A stretch of 64,000 bases of DNA from NCBI GenBank assembly GCA_013400115.1, contig VXBP01008650.1, positions 20,839-84,838 on the forward strand, read 5' to 3'. The translations under genes were made by a program, and so were the position numbers. The notes beneath the pieces were generated by a model. That model was not told the DNA's origin. It did no database searches and was given only the letters and a program-made list of their open reading frames with translations. This DNA comes from Rhinopomastus cyanomelas. Its lineage: Eukaryota > Chordata > Aves > Bucerotiformes > Rhinopomastidae. Each line of letters starts with the position of its first letter. Positions within the stretch are counted from its first letter, which is position 1. This document shows positions 1-12,934 of the stretch, piece by piece.

Positions 1-615
1 TATCTGCCCTAAAGAGATAAAATAATGATTGTGTCCTGCATAGGAATGGCTGTGGCAGTCAAGGAAGTGTAGTAGGTTTCAAGTGTAGAATAAAATGAGT
101 GTGAAAGCATTGGGACAGGTTAACTGGCACTTGCTCTGTGCATTTCAAGAAAAAAGGATTTTTAAGTTCAGTAGAGAACATGCAACGTATATTGGTGAGA
201 GAGTTAATAGATTTCACTGGATTTAGTGGAAGGGATAAATATGAGACTCAGCATCTTGTTTTATCTGTTCAAGTGATGAAATCACACAGGAGAAATACAG
301 GTTAGAGAAAGAGGAAATGGTATTTCCTTGAGAGGGGACTGTCTCCTACGTGTAAATTGTATACATTGTTCAGAGACGTTTTTGCTTGAGTATGAGAAAC
401 GGTGCCACAGTGGATAGACTTTACTTCTCTGCCCTAAGTGTCTGGGAAGTGTCTGTCTTACTTGCTTTTCTCACTTCCTTCCCACTTTTCTTGCTATCCT
501 TATCTTGGAAGAAGCTCCAAGAAGCTGTGGCAACACTTCTGTCTGTAATGAGGAGCTTAAAGAATGTAATGAGTGACAAAAAATCTGAGTGATTTGGTTT
601 TCTTTGCCTTAAAAA
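1..615. other. Intronic DNA, nothing recognised
   Basis: AT-rich single-copy-looking sequence. The overlapping short ORFs at 386-660 on both strands have no recognisable protein pattern. Probably intron of the host gene. Confidence 0.5.
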
Positions 616-1285
616 CAGAATCACAGAATCACTCTGGCTGGAAAAGACCCCTGGGTTCATAGGGTCCAGCCATCTACCCTACCTTACAGGTTCACCCCTA
701 AACCATATCCTTCAACACCTCATCCAAACGAACTTTAAACACATCCAGGGATGGGAACTAAACTACCTCCCTGGAAGCCTATTCCAGTGCCTGACCACCC
801 TTTCTGTGAAAAAAATGCTTCCTAATATCCAGTCTAACCCTACCCTGTTGTAACTTGAACCCATTTCCTCTTGTTCTATCACTAATTGCTTGTGAGAAGA
901 GACCAGCACCAACCTCTCTACAACATCCTTTCAGGTAGTTGTAGACAGTGGTAGGGTCTCTTCTCAGCCTCCTCCTCTTGAAACTGAAGACCCTCAGCTC
1001 TCTCAGTCCTTCCTCAAAGATTTATTCTCCAGGCCCATCACCAGCTTAGTTGCCCTCCTCTGCACCTGCTCCAGCACCTCCACATTTCTCCTGTATTAAG
1101 GTGCCCAAAAAGGGACACAGTACACAAGATGTGGCCTCACGTGTGCTGAATACAGGGGGACTGTAATCTCCCTACTCCTGCTGGCTACAGTATTTCTAAT
1201 ACAAGCCAGGATGCCTTCTTGGCCACATGGGCATGCTGCTGGCTCATATTCATCTTCACGTCAATTTGAACCCCCACGTCACTCT
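616..1285 (-). mobile_element. CR1 LINE, 3' end, older subfamily
   Basis: Read on the minus strand this is the 3' part of a CR1 non-LTR retrotransposon. The low-coordinate end has the CR1 tail (acagaatcacagaatcac), followed by the degenerate 3' UTR and the end of ORF2. The phrases 'aggtgtggtctcac' and 'ttggccac' survive in mutated form. Many substitutions and frame breaks mark it as an old, inactive copy. Confidence 0.9.
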
Positions 1286-1584
1286 GTCAGATTGCTCTGC
1301 AGCCACACCTCCCCAAGCCTGTAGTGTTGCATGGGGTTGTTGTGGCCCAAGTGCATGATCTGGCACTTGGCCTTATTGAAGCTCATGCCACTAACATTGG
1401 CCCATTGCTCCATCACCCTGACTGTGAAGGTAGTCCTCATACTGATGTGGAACCTCCTATGTTCCAGCTTACATGCATTGCCCCTCGTCCGATCACCAGA
1501 TGACACTGAGAAGAGCCTGGCTCCATCCTCCTGACACCCACAATTCACATATTTATAGACATTAATGAGGTCACCCCTCAGTCT
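1286..1584 (-). mobile_element. CR1 LINE pieces cut by assembly gap
   Basis: Two CR1 segments are joined. Positions 1286-1397 encode, on the minus strand, the end of the reverse transcriptase (FNKAKCQIMHLGHNNP). Positions 1400-1584 correspond to the region near the 3' end (HISMRTTFTVRVMEQW, then DLINVYKYV). The order is not that of a single intact element, so this is a nested or rearranged copy, or a mis-assembly, cut off by the run of N. Confidence 0.85.
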
Positions 1585-2124
1585 NNNNNNNNNNNNNNNN
1601 NNNNNNNNNNNNNNNNNNNNNNNNNNNNNNNNNNNNNNNNNNNNNNNNNNNNNNNNNNNNNNNNNNNNNNNNNNNNNNNNNNNNNNNNNNNNNNNNNNNN
1701 NNNNNNNNNNNNNNNNNNNNNNNNNNNNNNNNNNNNNNNNNNNNNNNNNNNNNNNNNNNNNNNNNNNNNNNNNNNNNNNNNNNNNNNNNNNNNNNNNNNN
1801 NNNNNNNNNNNNNNNNNNNNNNNNNNNNNNNNNNNNNNNNNNNNNNNNNNNNNNNNNNNNNNNNNNNNNNNNNNNNNNNNNNNNNNNNNNNNNNNNNNNN
1901 NNNNNNNNNNNNNNNNNNNNNNNNNNNNNNNNNNNNNNNNNNNNNNNNNNNNNNNNNNNNNNNNNNNNNNNNNNNNNNNNNNNNNNNNNNNNNNNNNNNN
2001 NNNNNNNNNNNNNNNNNNNNNNNNNNNNNNNNNNNNNNNNNNNNNNNNNNNNNNNNNNNNNNNNNNNNNNNNNNNNNNNNNNNNNNNNNNNNNNNNNNNN
2101 NNNNNNNNNNNNNNNNNNNNNNNN
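1585..2124. other. Assembly gap (540 N)
   Basis: Unresolved bases. CR1 in the same orientation flanks both sides, so the missing sequence is probably CR1 as well. Confidence 0.98.
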
Positions 2125-2345
2125 CACAACAGTGTCACCCATGCCAACCTGACCCTTAATCCGCACCCACAATCTCTCAACCCTCTCTTCATCCACCCCT
2201 GGACAGAACTCAATACATTCCAGTTGCTCTCTCACATAGACAGCAGCTCCTCCATCCCGCCTTGCTGACCTGTCCCTCCTAAAACGGACACAGCCATCCA
2301 TGACCACATTTCAGTCATGCGAACTTTACCACCATGTCTCTGTAA
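2125..2345 (-). mobile_element. CR1 ORF2 endonuclease fragment
   Basis: On the minus strand this encodes a CR1 ORF2 endonuclease (APE-type) segment: RRDGGAAVYVREQLECIE, then ERVERLWVRIKGQ. The family uses this nuclease to nick target DNA for target-primed reverse transcription. It is only a fragment, entering the gap at its downstream end. Confidence 0.85.
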
Positions 2346-2635
2346 TTGCCACCAGATCATAANTGTTCAACATCCACCTCACTACTCAATCATGTCTTAC
2401 CACAGCTTTATAATCACCCCAAGTGGCCATCACCTCCTTCCATGACCTATAGGCTTTCTTCTTCNTTTCTAACTCCTCCTGCTTATTCCCCATGCTGCAT
2501 GCATTGGTGTACAGGCATTTCAGGGAGTGAGAGGAGTGCTCATTTCATCCTAGGACAGCGAGACGCCACTTGGTTTTTATTAAGACCAGAGCTCTGTCCC
2601 ACTGGTGCTTGCCCATCAACTATCCCACACCGCCT
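2346..2635 (-). mobile_element. CR1-derived mosaic with two single-N joins
   Basis: Contains single N bases at 2363 and 2465. Between them, 'ggccatcacctccttccatgac' read on the minus strand gives the CR1 ORF2 linker (RSWKEVMATWG). The rest is partly unrecognised. It is best seen as poorly assembled CR1 between the endonuclease piece and the older element. Confidence 0.5.
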
Positions 2636-4078
2636 TCAATGTATTTTAAAGTCTCTCTGAAGAGCCTGCCTACTCTCTGGCACATTAACTCTACCACCTA
2701 ACTTGGTGTCACCTGCAAACCTACTGATACACTCTATGTTCTTATTGACATCATCAATAAAGATATTGAACAGAGATGGTCCCAACACTGAGCCCTGAGG
2801 CACACCACTTGTTACAGGCCGCCAGCTGGATTCCATGAACCACTGGTATTTGGGCCTGGCTGTTAAACCAGTGTTTTATCCAGCATATTGTGTGCTCGTG
2901 CAAGTTATGAGCAGCCAGCTTATCTGTGGGTAACAGTGTCAAAGGCTTTTCAAAAGTCCAGGTAGACAATATCTACAGTCTTTCCCTCATCCAATGGTCA
3001 GGTCATCCCGTCATAGAAGAAGATCAGGTTTGTCAGGCAGGAGTTGCCCTTAATAAAACCATGTTGACTGGGCCTGGTCCCCTGGTTGTCCTGTACGTGA
3101 AGTACGAGGGCACTTAAGATGATGTGTTCAATGACCTTCCCTGGTACCAAAGTCAGACTGACAGGCTTATAGTTTCCCCCATCTTCCTTTCTGCCCTTCT
3201 TGTAGATGGATGTTACATTTGCCACCTTCCAGTCCATTGAGACCTCCCCAGCTAGCCAGGATTTTGAGTAAATAATGGAAAGTGGCTTGGTGAGCACGTC
3301 TGTCAACTCTTTCAGCACCCTTGGGTTCAACCCATCTGGCCCCATAGACTTGTTTATGTCTGAGTGGTGTAGCAGGTCGCTGACCACTTGCTTTCCAACT
3401 GTGATGGCCTCATTTGGCTTCCCCTCTCTGTCTCCCAGCTCATAAGGTCTGTTGTCCAGGGTGCACTTAGTTCCACTGCTAAAAACTGAGGCAAAGTAGG
3501 CATTGAGCACTTCAGCCTTTTCCACATCATCCATTACTAGGTTTCCCTCTGGATCCAACATAGGATGGAGATTTTCCCTGGTCCCCTTTTTGTTATTAAT
3601 GTCTTTATAGAGACTTTTTTTATTATCCTTAACAGCTGTAGCTAAGTTGAGCTCTAGCTATTCTTTGACCCTCCTGATTTTCTTTCTGCAGAGTTTGGCT
3701 ACATCCTTAAATTCTTCAGGCGTGGCCTGCCCCCTCTTTCAGAGGTCATAGACTCTCTTTTTGTTCTTGAGGTGAGTCCAGAGATCCCTGCTTAGCCAAG
3801 CTGATCTCCTTCCCCGCCTACTCTTCTTTCATGTCATTGGGAAAGCCTGCTCCTGTGCCCTTAAGACTTCACTCTTGAAGTATGTCCAGCCATCCTGGAC
3901 TCCTGTCGTCCTCCGGAAGTCTAAGATAACAGTTTCAGTAGTCCATCTCCTTGTTTTCCCAAGGATTGAAAACTCAATTAACTCATGATGTCTGTGCCCT
4001 AGATGACCTCCAACCTTTACTTCTTTCACAAGATCTTCCCTGTTCATAAGAACCAGGTCCAAGAGGGCATCTTCCATG
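2636..4078 (-). mobile_element. Old CR1 LINE, ORF2 linker and reverse transcriptase
   Basis: About 1.4 kb of a divergent CR1 read from high to low coordinates. It has the endonuclease C-terminus (DALLDLVLMNREDLV) near 4070, the linker through 3560-3830, then RT with KSMGPDGLNPRVLKEL, DWKVANVTSIYKKGRKED and GGNYKPVSLT. After a frameshift come SQHGF and VTSGVPQGSVLGP. The catalytic F-x-D-D motif reads FAGD at 2708-2719, so one aspartate is lost. With the frame breaks this copy is certainly inactive. Confidence 0.92.
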
Positions 4079-5310
4079 AAACTAAAAACTTAAGTTTTCT
4101 TGATGTGTAGGAAAGACAGATATATACTACTACTGAAACGTGTCACATAATGTAATTTTTTTCTGTGATTTTTAGTGTCACTAATGTAAAATTTGCCCTT
4201 TTCTTTGCAGCTTTATTTTTATAAAGACCTGTATTATGAAGATTTCAGAAATGATAGAGTGAGCTTTTGTGAAAGACTAGTGACTTATGGCAGTCTGAAG
4301 TATCAGTTTTGCTAACTGTATCAGTGAACTCTCTAGCTTGTGTGAAGTGTTCCTATTATAAACTCTTGAAGCTTAGACCAGACTGCTGTTTTACTGAAAC
4401 TGAAAATTGCCAGCATGCTATTTATTATTTCTGCTGGAGTGAGTTTTCAATTTTGTTTTTTCTGTAGCATTAAAGTAGAGTAGTGGTCTTATAAAAATAA
4501 AACTTACCTATAGTAAGCCCTTCAGATAAAGAGGGTGAATCCAGCCTAATCAAAAACAAACCAAGCAAATATGCTCCGCTTCTTTAGTCTCTGGTCTTTA
4601 TCTCTATTACTGAATTATTACTTGGGCCTTATAAAGGGGAAATGGAAATGCTTTCTGTCTGCTTGCAATACATTGGGATTTGTGAATGTAGTGTGTGATG
4701 CTGTTAAATGACTTTATTACTAATGCACTTTAAATGAACCTGAGTACCCTAAGGCTTTGGTATCTTAATATAGTTTAAATATGTTAACAGCTTTCATGAT
4801 GCTGATTAAATTAATCAAAGTAATTTTGATGACAGAATGCTCATAAAATAATTTTAGGATTTTAAAAAATTATTTATTTTAAAGAAGCTGCTGCAGATAG
4901 AGAACTGTTTCCTAGAAGTCTTTCAGATTCTCAGTAATCTGAAGTAAATAATTTCATTGTTAACTTGCACATATATTTACCCACCTTTTTTTATACTTGT
5001 GGATGTTCTGGTGTTTTAGCTTGGTTTTATTTTAATGCTCAAGCATAGCTTCCTGTTCTTGGTTGAAACTAAAAGGATCATGGTATAATTTAAAAACTGT
5101 AACCTAACAGAGTGGAGGCAAGAGGGCCTTCCATTAAAATTCAGTGAGCTGAGAGATTCTTGATATATTTTATATACTTGATATACTTACTTGTCCCTGC
5201 CTAATTTTTGTTGCAGTCTTAAAGTTTCACGTAGGGGCATAAGTCAAAAATATTTGGAGAAGAACCTGGTCTTTAATAGCACTTTATACTGAATATTGTC
5301 ATGTTTTACA

Positions 5311-5356
5311 CAGAGTACAGGGGGACAATCACTTCTCTGCTCCTGCTGCTGTGTTT
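5311..5356 (-). mobile_element. Short CR1 remnant
   Basis: The phrase 'cagagtacagggggacaat' followed by 'ctgctcctgctg' matches the CR1 ORF2 3' region (compare 1155-1185, 'aatacagggggactgtaatctc'). It is a 45-bp remnant on the minus strand. Confidence 0.55.
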
Positions 5357-7533
5357 TGATGCTTTAGATATTCTTTTAACTTAAATGCTACTTAAACAGT
5401 AGGTATCTGTCTACTAGGAAATAATTTGGGAAGGTAAATTTAAATTGTTTAAGACACAGTCTATACCTCTATTGTTCAAAACTGTTATCTTTGCTAAAGT
5501 ACTAGCAGTAGTTTAAGTGGTAATAAGTAAAGCAAGGGAGCAGACTCCTAGCTTAAAAATTTGCAGAATGTTCTTATCTATGTCGATGTGTTTTGCTTAT
5601 TTGAAATGTTAGAAAATTAGTGAATTGTGCTTTATGTGTTACTTTGACCTTTCCTTTGCTGTTAACAGCGCAACAGAGCCGTGAAGTGCAAGTAGTATTA
5701 ATGATAAAAACAAAAATAGAAGTGTAATTTGTTTATGTAAGAAAGGATAGTTCAAATCCTGCAGGCCTGAATATTAGTAGAGCTAAATAGATACAGTTTA
5801 TATATCTGGGAATAGATCCCAAATAAATCTGTTTATTGGGCTTTACACAAGGGAATAATGTTATGCATTGCATATGAGAAGAAATAAAAGCCATATTGCA
5901 GCAGTATATTGAATGAGACTTGCAAAACCTGATGGATTATGGTTACTGAGAACCTACTACTCTGAGTTGGTAAAAGGAAATTAGAAAGCTCTTTATGTGG
6001 GAATAGGAGAGAAATTGAGAATTCTGTACAAGGTCCTTCAGCAGGAAATCAACACAAGGGAATAGCGGGGTTTGGAAATTTTGGAAAGATGGGTAGAAAC
6101 TGAACTTGTACTCTATACAGCTTCAGGGAGACTGGAACCCAGATGTATTTTATTCCTGAATTGCCAGGTTCTAAGCAATCTAGAAACCATGCTTTCAGTG
6201 ACAAACAAAGAATACCCCTTGGAGCTGAAGAAAATTAAAGTGTCATGTTTCCAAAGGGCTATAAAATTTTGGGTAGCAAAATCACTCACACAATAATCAC
6301 TGCTTGCCTTTCTCTTCTGCTGCTCTACATAGTAGCTCGTCTCCTGCTCCAGCTTCCCAATTCTCTGTGTGCATGCACTCCCTAACTGTGCTTGCAATGC
6401 TCTTTACTTGGGAAGTAAACCAGAGCTTTAGCTGTTCCGCTTGTGCAGCAGATGGTGTGAAACACAATCCTCGCGCAGTTTATTCAGCTGCAAAATAAAC
6501 CCTGTTGCAAAGCTAAGCCGTAGCTAGTTGTTGAATACCCTAGGTAAAATACAGAGCGAAAGATTGTTGGTTCATGAAGAACCTGGTGCCCTCGGGGTGC
6601 CAGGGCATTGGAGCAATGCCAGACGGACTGGAGCAAACCAGGGTGAAGTGAGGTTGGCTTTTTTGTTCTTGGGACAAGAGATGTCTGTTCTTACATGTGT
6701 ACTTAAATGTTCCTCTCCCTTACCTTCTTAAGGGTTGCTGGCACTGCACAAACAGAGGCTTTAAAACTTGTTTATACTCAGCAGAAAAAATTTTTAATTA
6801 AAAACCAGTTTTTCTGTGGTATCTGGTTTTCTTATCTCTACAAACTTCAGAGGACAGTCAAGAGGTTTTTTGACTTAAATTGTCTACAGATTTTATTTTG
6901 CTCTGTTTAGAGATGCTTGAATAGAATTCATGGCAGTAAGTAATGTGAAAGACTGAGAAATTAAATTAGCTTTTACTACAGAGGGGCGTAACCTGGCAAA
7001 CAGCTCAGACAAGCAAATTGAATTTGCCTTGGTTTCATGTCCGACTGCTCCTCCTCAGTCTGCACCACAGCGTGGGATGCAGCTCTGCGCAGTCTCCTCA
7101 GCTGCTCTGGTGTAGCATGTGGAGATTGCAATCTCTTTCTTCTTTTGAAAGGTACCAGAGCATAATTCTGGGAAGAGTTTGTATTTTCAGAGCAGTTGTC
7201 TTTGTACTGCACTGATGAACTCTGTAGATAGATACCAAATAAAAAATACAGTTTATACTTTTTTGTTACCTTTAGTTTGAACTTCTTATCTTGTATCATG
7301 TTATCTCATCAATAACTGACTAGAAACAGACTTCCTGTAGGGCTAATTGTATTTCATTTTGGTAGGGCTGTTATCTGGCTGACCTTAAACTGATCTTACA
7401 CTAATACTGCTGACATAGCACATAAAAATTTCATTTAATACAATATTTAACCCAAAGATCCTAAAGCAACTTCCATCAACAAAATTACCTCAGGGCCTAA
7501 TGAAGAGCTTAAATCCAAGAAATCTTGGGATGT

Positions 7534-7592
7534 ATATTTATTTTCTATTCTTTATTTTCTTTATTTTCTAAGATTCTTTATTTTCTAAGATT
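7534..7592. repeat. Short tandem repeat, TTTATTTTC units
   Basis: Irregular tandem copies of ttctttattttc. The last two units share 'ctaagattc'. A pyrimidine/A-rich simple repeat in the intron. Confidence 0.8.
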
Positions 7593-7862
7593 CCTGCTTT
7601 GATTGGCTTTCCATGTCCAAGTCATTGTTCATCCAAATATGCTCAGCAATTATTGCTGTTCCCATATAAGCAATCTGTGGTTGATTTTAGATTAATTTGG
7701 GTATTCTCAGTCTGGCTTTTGCTTCAGAGATTCATCACTTTACTAGCACTAATTAGAAGAAAAATCCACAGCTTTATGGGCCATGAAGAACAAGCTGTTC
7801 TGTTATCCATAAGCTGGCAGAACTTTGAAGTGAAAGTTTTCCCCGTGTGTGCAGGAGAGCAC

Positions 7863-8301
7863 TTGACAGTACTAGAAAACAGAACAGCGAGGATGATGAA
7901 GGAAGTAGAACACCTTCCTTAAGAGGAGAGGGCGAGGGAGCTGGTTCTCTTTAGAGGAGACTGAGGGGTGACTTCCTTAATGTTGTTAAAATTTGTGAGG
8001 GGTGGGTGTCAGGAGGATGGAGCCAGGCTCTTCTCATTGTCGTCTAGTGCTAGGACAAGGGCCAGTGAGTGTAAGCTGGAACATAAAAGGTTCCATATAA
8101 ATATGAGAAGGAACTTCTTCCCAGTGAGGGTGATGGAGCACTGGAATAGGCTGCCCAGGGTAGTTGTGGAGTCTCCTCTGGAGATGTTTAAAACCCACCT
8201 GGATGTGTTCCTGTGTGACTTTGGTGTAGGTGATCCTACTGTGTCAGGGGGATTGGACTAGATGATCTTTCAAGGTCCCTTCCAATCCCTGATACTCTGT
8301 G
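7863..8301 (+). mobile_element. CR1 LINE 3' end
   Basis: Starts inside ORF2 (gaggatgatgaaggaagtag). It continues through the usual C-terminal stretch (FHINMRRNFFPVRVMEHWNR, then VVESPLEMFKTHLDVFLCD) and the 3' UTR 'ttggactagatgatctttc', ending in a degenerate ATTCTGTG-type tail. It is 5'-truncated, as most CR1 copies are. Confidence 0.93.
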
Positions 8302-11300
8302 AAAGCCAGAGTTTTCACAAACTTTGTGCTGTGTATATATGTATTTTTTTAAAAATGAATATTGTTGAACATGCAGATTAGTTCATTAAGACTTTAGTGT
8401 CAAATATTGGATGTGACTTGGTGAATAGGAAAAGGTGCGCAACGAATCACATATCTTGTACCTTTGTTGAAGGCTGAGAATTTTAACAAAATAATCTGTT
8501 AGGATTTTACTGCGTCAAGGTGCTTCTGGTATATGTTGAACTAGACAGCTGAAGGACACTTTGTTCTCTCTAAAGGGAAAAAAGGATGGCTGGCCTCCTA
8601 CAAGCCAGGAGATCCTGGCACTTAGAGCTGGAAGATGTTAATCAAGACACTGTCAAAGAGACAACTCGAGGTCTGTGTGTCCCTTAGTTGAACTGTCCTC
8701 ATTATACCCTCATTATAATACTAAAACTCACACACACAAGTCACATAGCCCATGACCTAGGTGAATCTCCCCCCACTGCTTAACATACATAGTAAAAAGT
8801 AGGCATACTGCTAATTTTAATATGAAATGATGAATTATTTAGCCAATTGACTTTAGGATTGAAGTTGTAATCACCACTAGAAAATTGCTGAATAACAATT
8901 GTATTCACTAAGCTAATATATACTGTATAAATGAACGAATGCTTTCATAGTTCTGAGAGTGAACTTTGCAGATGTCCACTTAACTCCCAGCTTTGTGCAA
9001 ACCTGTGAAACCAAAATAGCTCAGCTCAGCTCAGTGTGTGGGATTGTCTGTTAACATTCCATACAAAAGAAGCCAGATTTTGGGATAACACTATGAAACC
9101 TCTTTGGAAATGGTTCCTTTCCCATTCTGTACTACTGCTTATCGTTAGCGCGATGTGACTGTGTTGATGTCAGGATTTTCAAGATACTATTTTTATTAAT
9201 GATGGCCAGTCGGTGTAGATAAGGGTAAGAGTTCTCTGTTTCCTCTGCACAATATCAAAATAGCTTGCCAACTTCCAGTTATATGACTAATTATGCATGA
9301 ACCATTATGTAAAACCCCGTGATGTCATATCTGTCTCTGGGGATATAGCTTGGTGGGTTCTACTGGCCTCTCTCCTGTTTGAGAAGCTGGATGCTGTGGG
9401 ATGTGGGGAAAGGATGGCTGCCAGTGCCGAAGCTCTATCAGATATTCCTTTTTGTAGGAATTTTTACGTCCTTAATTTTCTTCCGCTTGCAAACCAGAGC
9501 AGAAGTATGTATCTAAATTGCTTTCATTGTCTTGGTGCATGATGGGACTAGGTGTACTCTGTTTAGAAAGTCTCTTCAGTTGCAGCTGCCTGAGGGCTCT
9601 CCAGAGCATGTCCCAGAGGCTTTTCACCTCCTTCCTCAAAGGCTTCTTTAAAGCACTGTACCATGTGTGAAACTTATTCCAGAATTGGTAGAAAGAGGCA
9701 GAATCAAGCTATTCTATAATTACACACCTGAGAAAATCAGGCTTTTAAAGCATGCAATATAAAGATGTTTTCTACAGAATAAGTGAATATATTCTGCTAT
9801 GAAATACACATTTTTATATGGTTCTTGGTGCACTAGTGGTTGACATGACATTAGGTTATGCTGGTTATTGCCAGATAGCTTCATCATTTAAGGCTGCTTA
9901 GCTGAGTTGTTTTTGTCTTCCCTGTGCACTGAGAAAGCTGATTTCCATATTCTTTCTCATGTCTGGAGTCTGCATCATGTAGTAGTGTGAGATGAGAACA
10001 AAAGATACTGTATTCCTGTCTCATTATTTTGCCTTTAACTCCTCAATTACTGGTTAATCGTGTTTGTATCATCTGAACATGAGAAGTTGATTATTGTTGA
10101 GATCAAAGCAAACTGTAGTGATAGAGTGCCTAATTAGCAGATGCATTTGCAAGATGCCAGTTTGGGATGGTAGAGAAGTAGAGTTTAGGCCTCTTTGTGT
10201 TGGTTATAAAAGCAGCTTGAATGTTGTTAAAAGTTATTTGTCTTAGTGTAAAATCAAATGTAGAGAAAATGAGTATGCATATTGAAGTTCTGATGTAAGT
10301 CCTTAAGAAATACCCCAAGAAATGTTGAAGTACCTGACTCAGGTATACTTGGCAGTGTTAACTGCAGAAGTGCACTTGAAAGAGCTTACCTGGACTCAGT
10401 TGAATGCTTAAGTTTAATCAGCTGATTATTTAAATGTGAGCTCTGTGAGGCTGCAAGCCTATTGTTGCTTTTACCCAAGCTTGCTAATGAAAACTGTCTC
10501 TGCAGTGTATTTATAAATAAATTATTATTGCACACCAAAACCGTATTCTCTGTACTCCTAAAGACTAGGCTTCCCTTTTCACAATAATCTGACTGCATGC
10601 AGGTGAAAATTACACCTGTTTGCTCCAAGATAGATGCTTTAACACAAGCTGAAGCTTGAGAAATATTTGAGAGGAAGGAAAAACTCTTTCTGTGTTTAAT
10701 CCTTAAAATTACGGTTGAAGACTTGAATGGAAATATTTGTAGATCTTTTCCAGTGAAAGCAGAGGCGGCAGGCTTTTCTATTAAGAAATGTCACCTTTTT
10801 AAGAATTACTTGTATGTACTATACTTTGTATGGTTACAATTAATCTCTTTTATTATGTGTCATCGCATGAAGCAAAAATATGGGTCATAGTACGGGCTGC
10901 AGTGAAAGTAGTGTGTTGACCCATCATTTCATGCTTGTCATTTTCAGTAGTTACTGGGCACTTTATAGTGCCATGGAAAGTATTTGTTATGTTGAGATAG
11001 TATACAGTTGAGAGTCACGGGTACTGGCAGCTGCTTGAAGTAGCTGTTCACATAATAGCGGACTTTGTGAAGCTCTCAAAATTAGACCGTATGTGTGCTG
11101 GGTGCAACTTGGTTGCAATTCTGCCAGTATTTAGAATTGCACTTGTGACCTAGCTCTTGGTGTGCAAGACTCTTGTATTGCAAAATCGACTCTATCAAAA
11201 GGCACAATTGTCTCATGGTCACGTAGATGTAGTCTAATTTAATGTTCTGTCTGAACCTTATAGTTCATTTTTTTCTCCCGTTATCAGAGCTTCAGAGCTG

Positions 11301-11694
11301 ATCCTTAATTTTATTCAAGAACACTTACAAAACAGACAGGGTTGTGTTGTGCAATGGACCAGCAGTGTGCAAATTTTGGAGCTGTGTGTTAGGATTTAAG
11401 GAGAAAAGCCTCTTTTTGTTTATGAGATAAAGAAAAGGAAGCAGCAGAATGTGCCCACTGCTAAGCTCACTGATAAGTATCTCAAACTAATTATTTTGCT
11501 GAGTTGTATTTCAGTAGAGATGAGAGGTGTGGAATTAAGAGTTGTAAAGGATAACTTCAGGCTGTGGGGTTTTTTTACCCCTTAGATACTCCTGTCACAG
11601 GCTAGCTAACACTGCTGTTGCAGTAGACATTTTTGGTGTGTAAAAACTTAAGAAAAAAACAACAACCAAAAACCTCAAACCTGAAACCCAAACA
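8302..11694. other. Intron, nothing recognised
   Basis: AT-rich sequence. Only short ORFs occur (for example 9297-9542), with no family signature and no paired splice sites that persuade. A short CTCAG iteration lies at 9018-9032. Confidence 0.5.
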
Positions 11695-11804
11695 TTGTGT
11701 TCCTGTGTAGCTTGGTCTAGGTGATCCTGCTGATGCAGGAAAATTGGACTAGATGGTTTTTCGAGGTCCCTTCCAGTCCCTAATGATTCTATGATTCTAT
11801 GATT
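11695..11804 (+). mobile_element. CR1 3' UTR and tail only
   Basis: Begins 'ttgtgttcctgtgtagcttgg', has 'ttggactagatgg' and 'cccttccagtccc', and ends with three ATTCTATG-type units. The preceding sequence (A-rich, with CAAA/AACC) is not CR1, so this is a severely 5'-truncated copy with a clean 3' end. Confidence 0.92.
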
Positions 11805-12070
11805 GTCCTTGCTCCTGAAATCTGAATAAAACTAGAGAAATATGCTGGTGATCCCAAATATCTTTCAAATATTTTATTGCTGTCAGAGTACTTCAGTAAC
11901 AGATTGCAAGTCATCAAAATATAAATGTAACTCCAGCGAGTGTTTGTTAGTAGAAGAACTTGGAATAAATTCTGTATTGTCTTTTAAGGGTCTTTCAGTG
12001 AAATAAATTTGCTCCAAGCATGGAAATTATATTTATTTCTTGGAGAAAAGCTAACTGTGTGATGACATAC

Positions 12071-12934
12071 TGTGCTGGTTTGAGGGTTAAAGGCAGAACC
12101 CTCCAGAACGGATTGTTAGATTCCCCTCCCACCAATACAGGAAGGGAATATAAATGAATTCAAAAACTAGTAAAATTTATTTGTAAATTGTAAAATTTAT
12201 TCAAAATGAAATAAATTTAAAAGAAAGAAAAATGACAATAGAAAAACCTCACCGTAAAGAAAAGGGAAATTTAAGGAGATGGTATAAAGGAAGAATTAGG
12301 TACAAAAGGCAATTGCATGTAGTTCTGGCCTCCAGGCGGAAGGGGGTGCATGCTGCAGGGTGGCAGCAATGGGCACTTGCACCTGGCTGCTTCAGCGTCC
12401 ACGCAGGAAGAGAAGGAAGGAAAGGAAAAGGCATGGGCTAGTTGCGTGCCTTTCCACCATATGTACCCGGCATTTGGTGATCAGGACTTTGCTGGCACTC
12501 CACTCTGCTGGCATTCACCTGGCAATCGCGGAGCCAAATCCTCACCGTGCTCTTCCTCCTCATGAAAAACGCAGCCGCACTTAGAACTGGTTAAAGTCAA
12601 AAAGCAAAGTGCGAAATCTCCTGATGATCTACCACCAACATTTGATAAAAGCTTAACTAGCACCACAGAAAGAGTAAAGGATATCTCGCAGGAGAAGGCA
12701 GGCAGGCAGACTAAGAATCAGAGCGTGCGGCTGTGCACCCTCTCTCCTCCATGGCTGGCAGGGGACTGCCTTAGCCACCTCCTATCCCCCTCTCCTGCTG
12801 CTTCCAGATTGTCCCTCCAGTACTAGAGTGTCCCGTCGTCCCCCCCCACCCCGGCACTTTACCCCACATTTCTATTTCCAGAGGGGAGTGGTTTGGGAGA
12901 TACATCAGTTTTTCCTAAAACCTAACCCATCACA
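12071..12934 (-). mobile_element. Solo LTR of an endogenous retrovirus-like element, 5-bp TSD
   Basis: An 864-bp segment with TG...CA ends and short inverted termini: TGTGCTGG at the left, and the right end complements to TGTGATGGG. It is flanked by the direct repeat CATAC at 12066-12070 and 12935-12939. A 5-bp duplication suits ERVL-like or similar LTR elements. Polyadenylation-like AATAAA occurs on the minus strand near the left end (aaaatttattt), and TGTGATGGGTT is a frequent LTR start in birds as I recall, so minus orientation is likelier. No internal gene is present, so this is a solo LTR left by recombination. ORFs predicted inside it (12232-12666) are not genes. Confidence 0.8.

Larger units (their letters stand above)
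4079..7862. other. Intron, mostly unique
   Basis: AT-rich DNA with no convincing exon or RNA gene. The stretch 4620-4900 is rich in TAAT/TTAAT core motifs and might be a conserved non-coding element, but this cannot be tested from one sequence. It includes one small CR1 scrap and one simple repeat, listed separately. Confidence 0.5.

Noticed and set aside
7599..7922. 107-codon plus-strand ORF
   Set aside because: It spans the boundary of unique intron and CR1, with no coherent protein pattern.
12232..12666. Several short ORFs on both strands
   Set aside because: All lie inside the non-coding solo LTR at 12071-12934.
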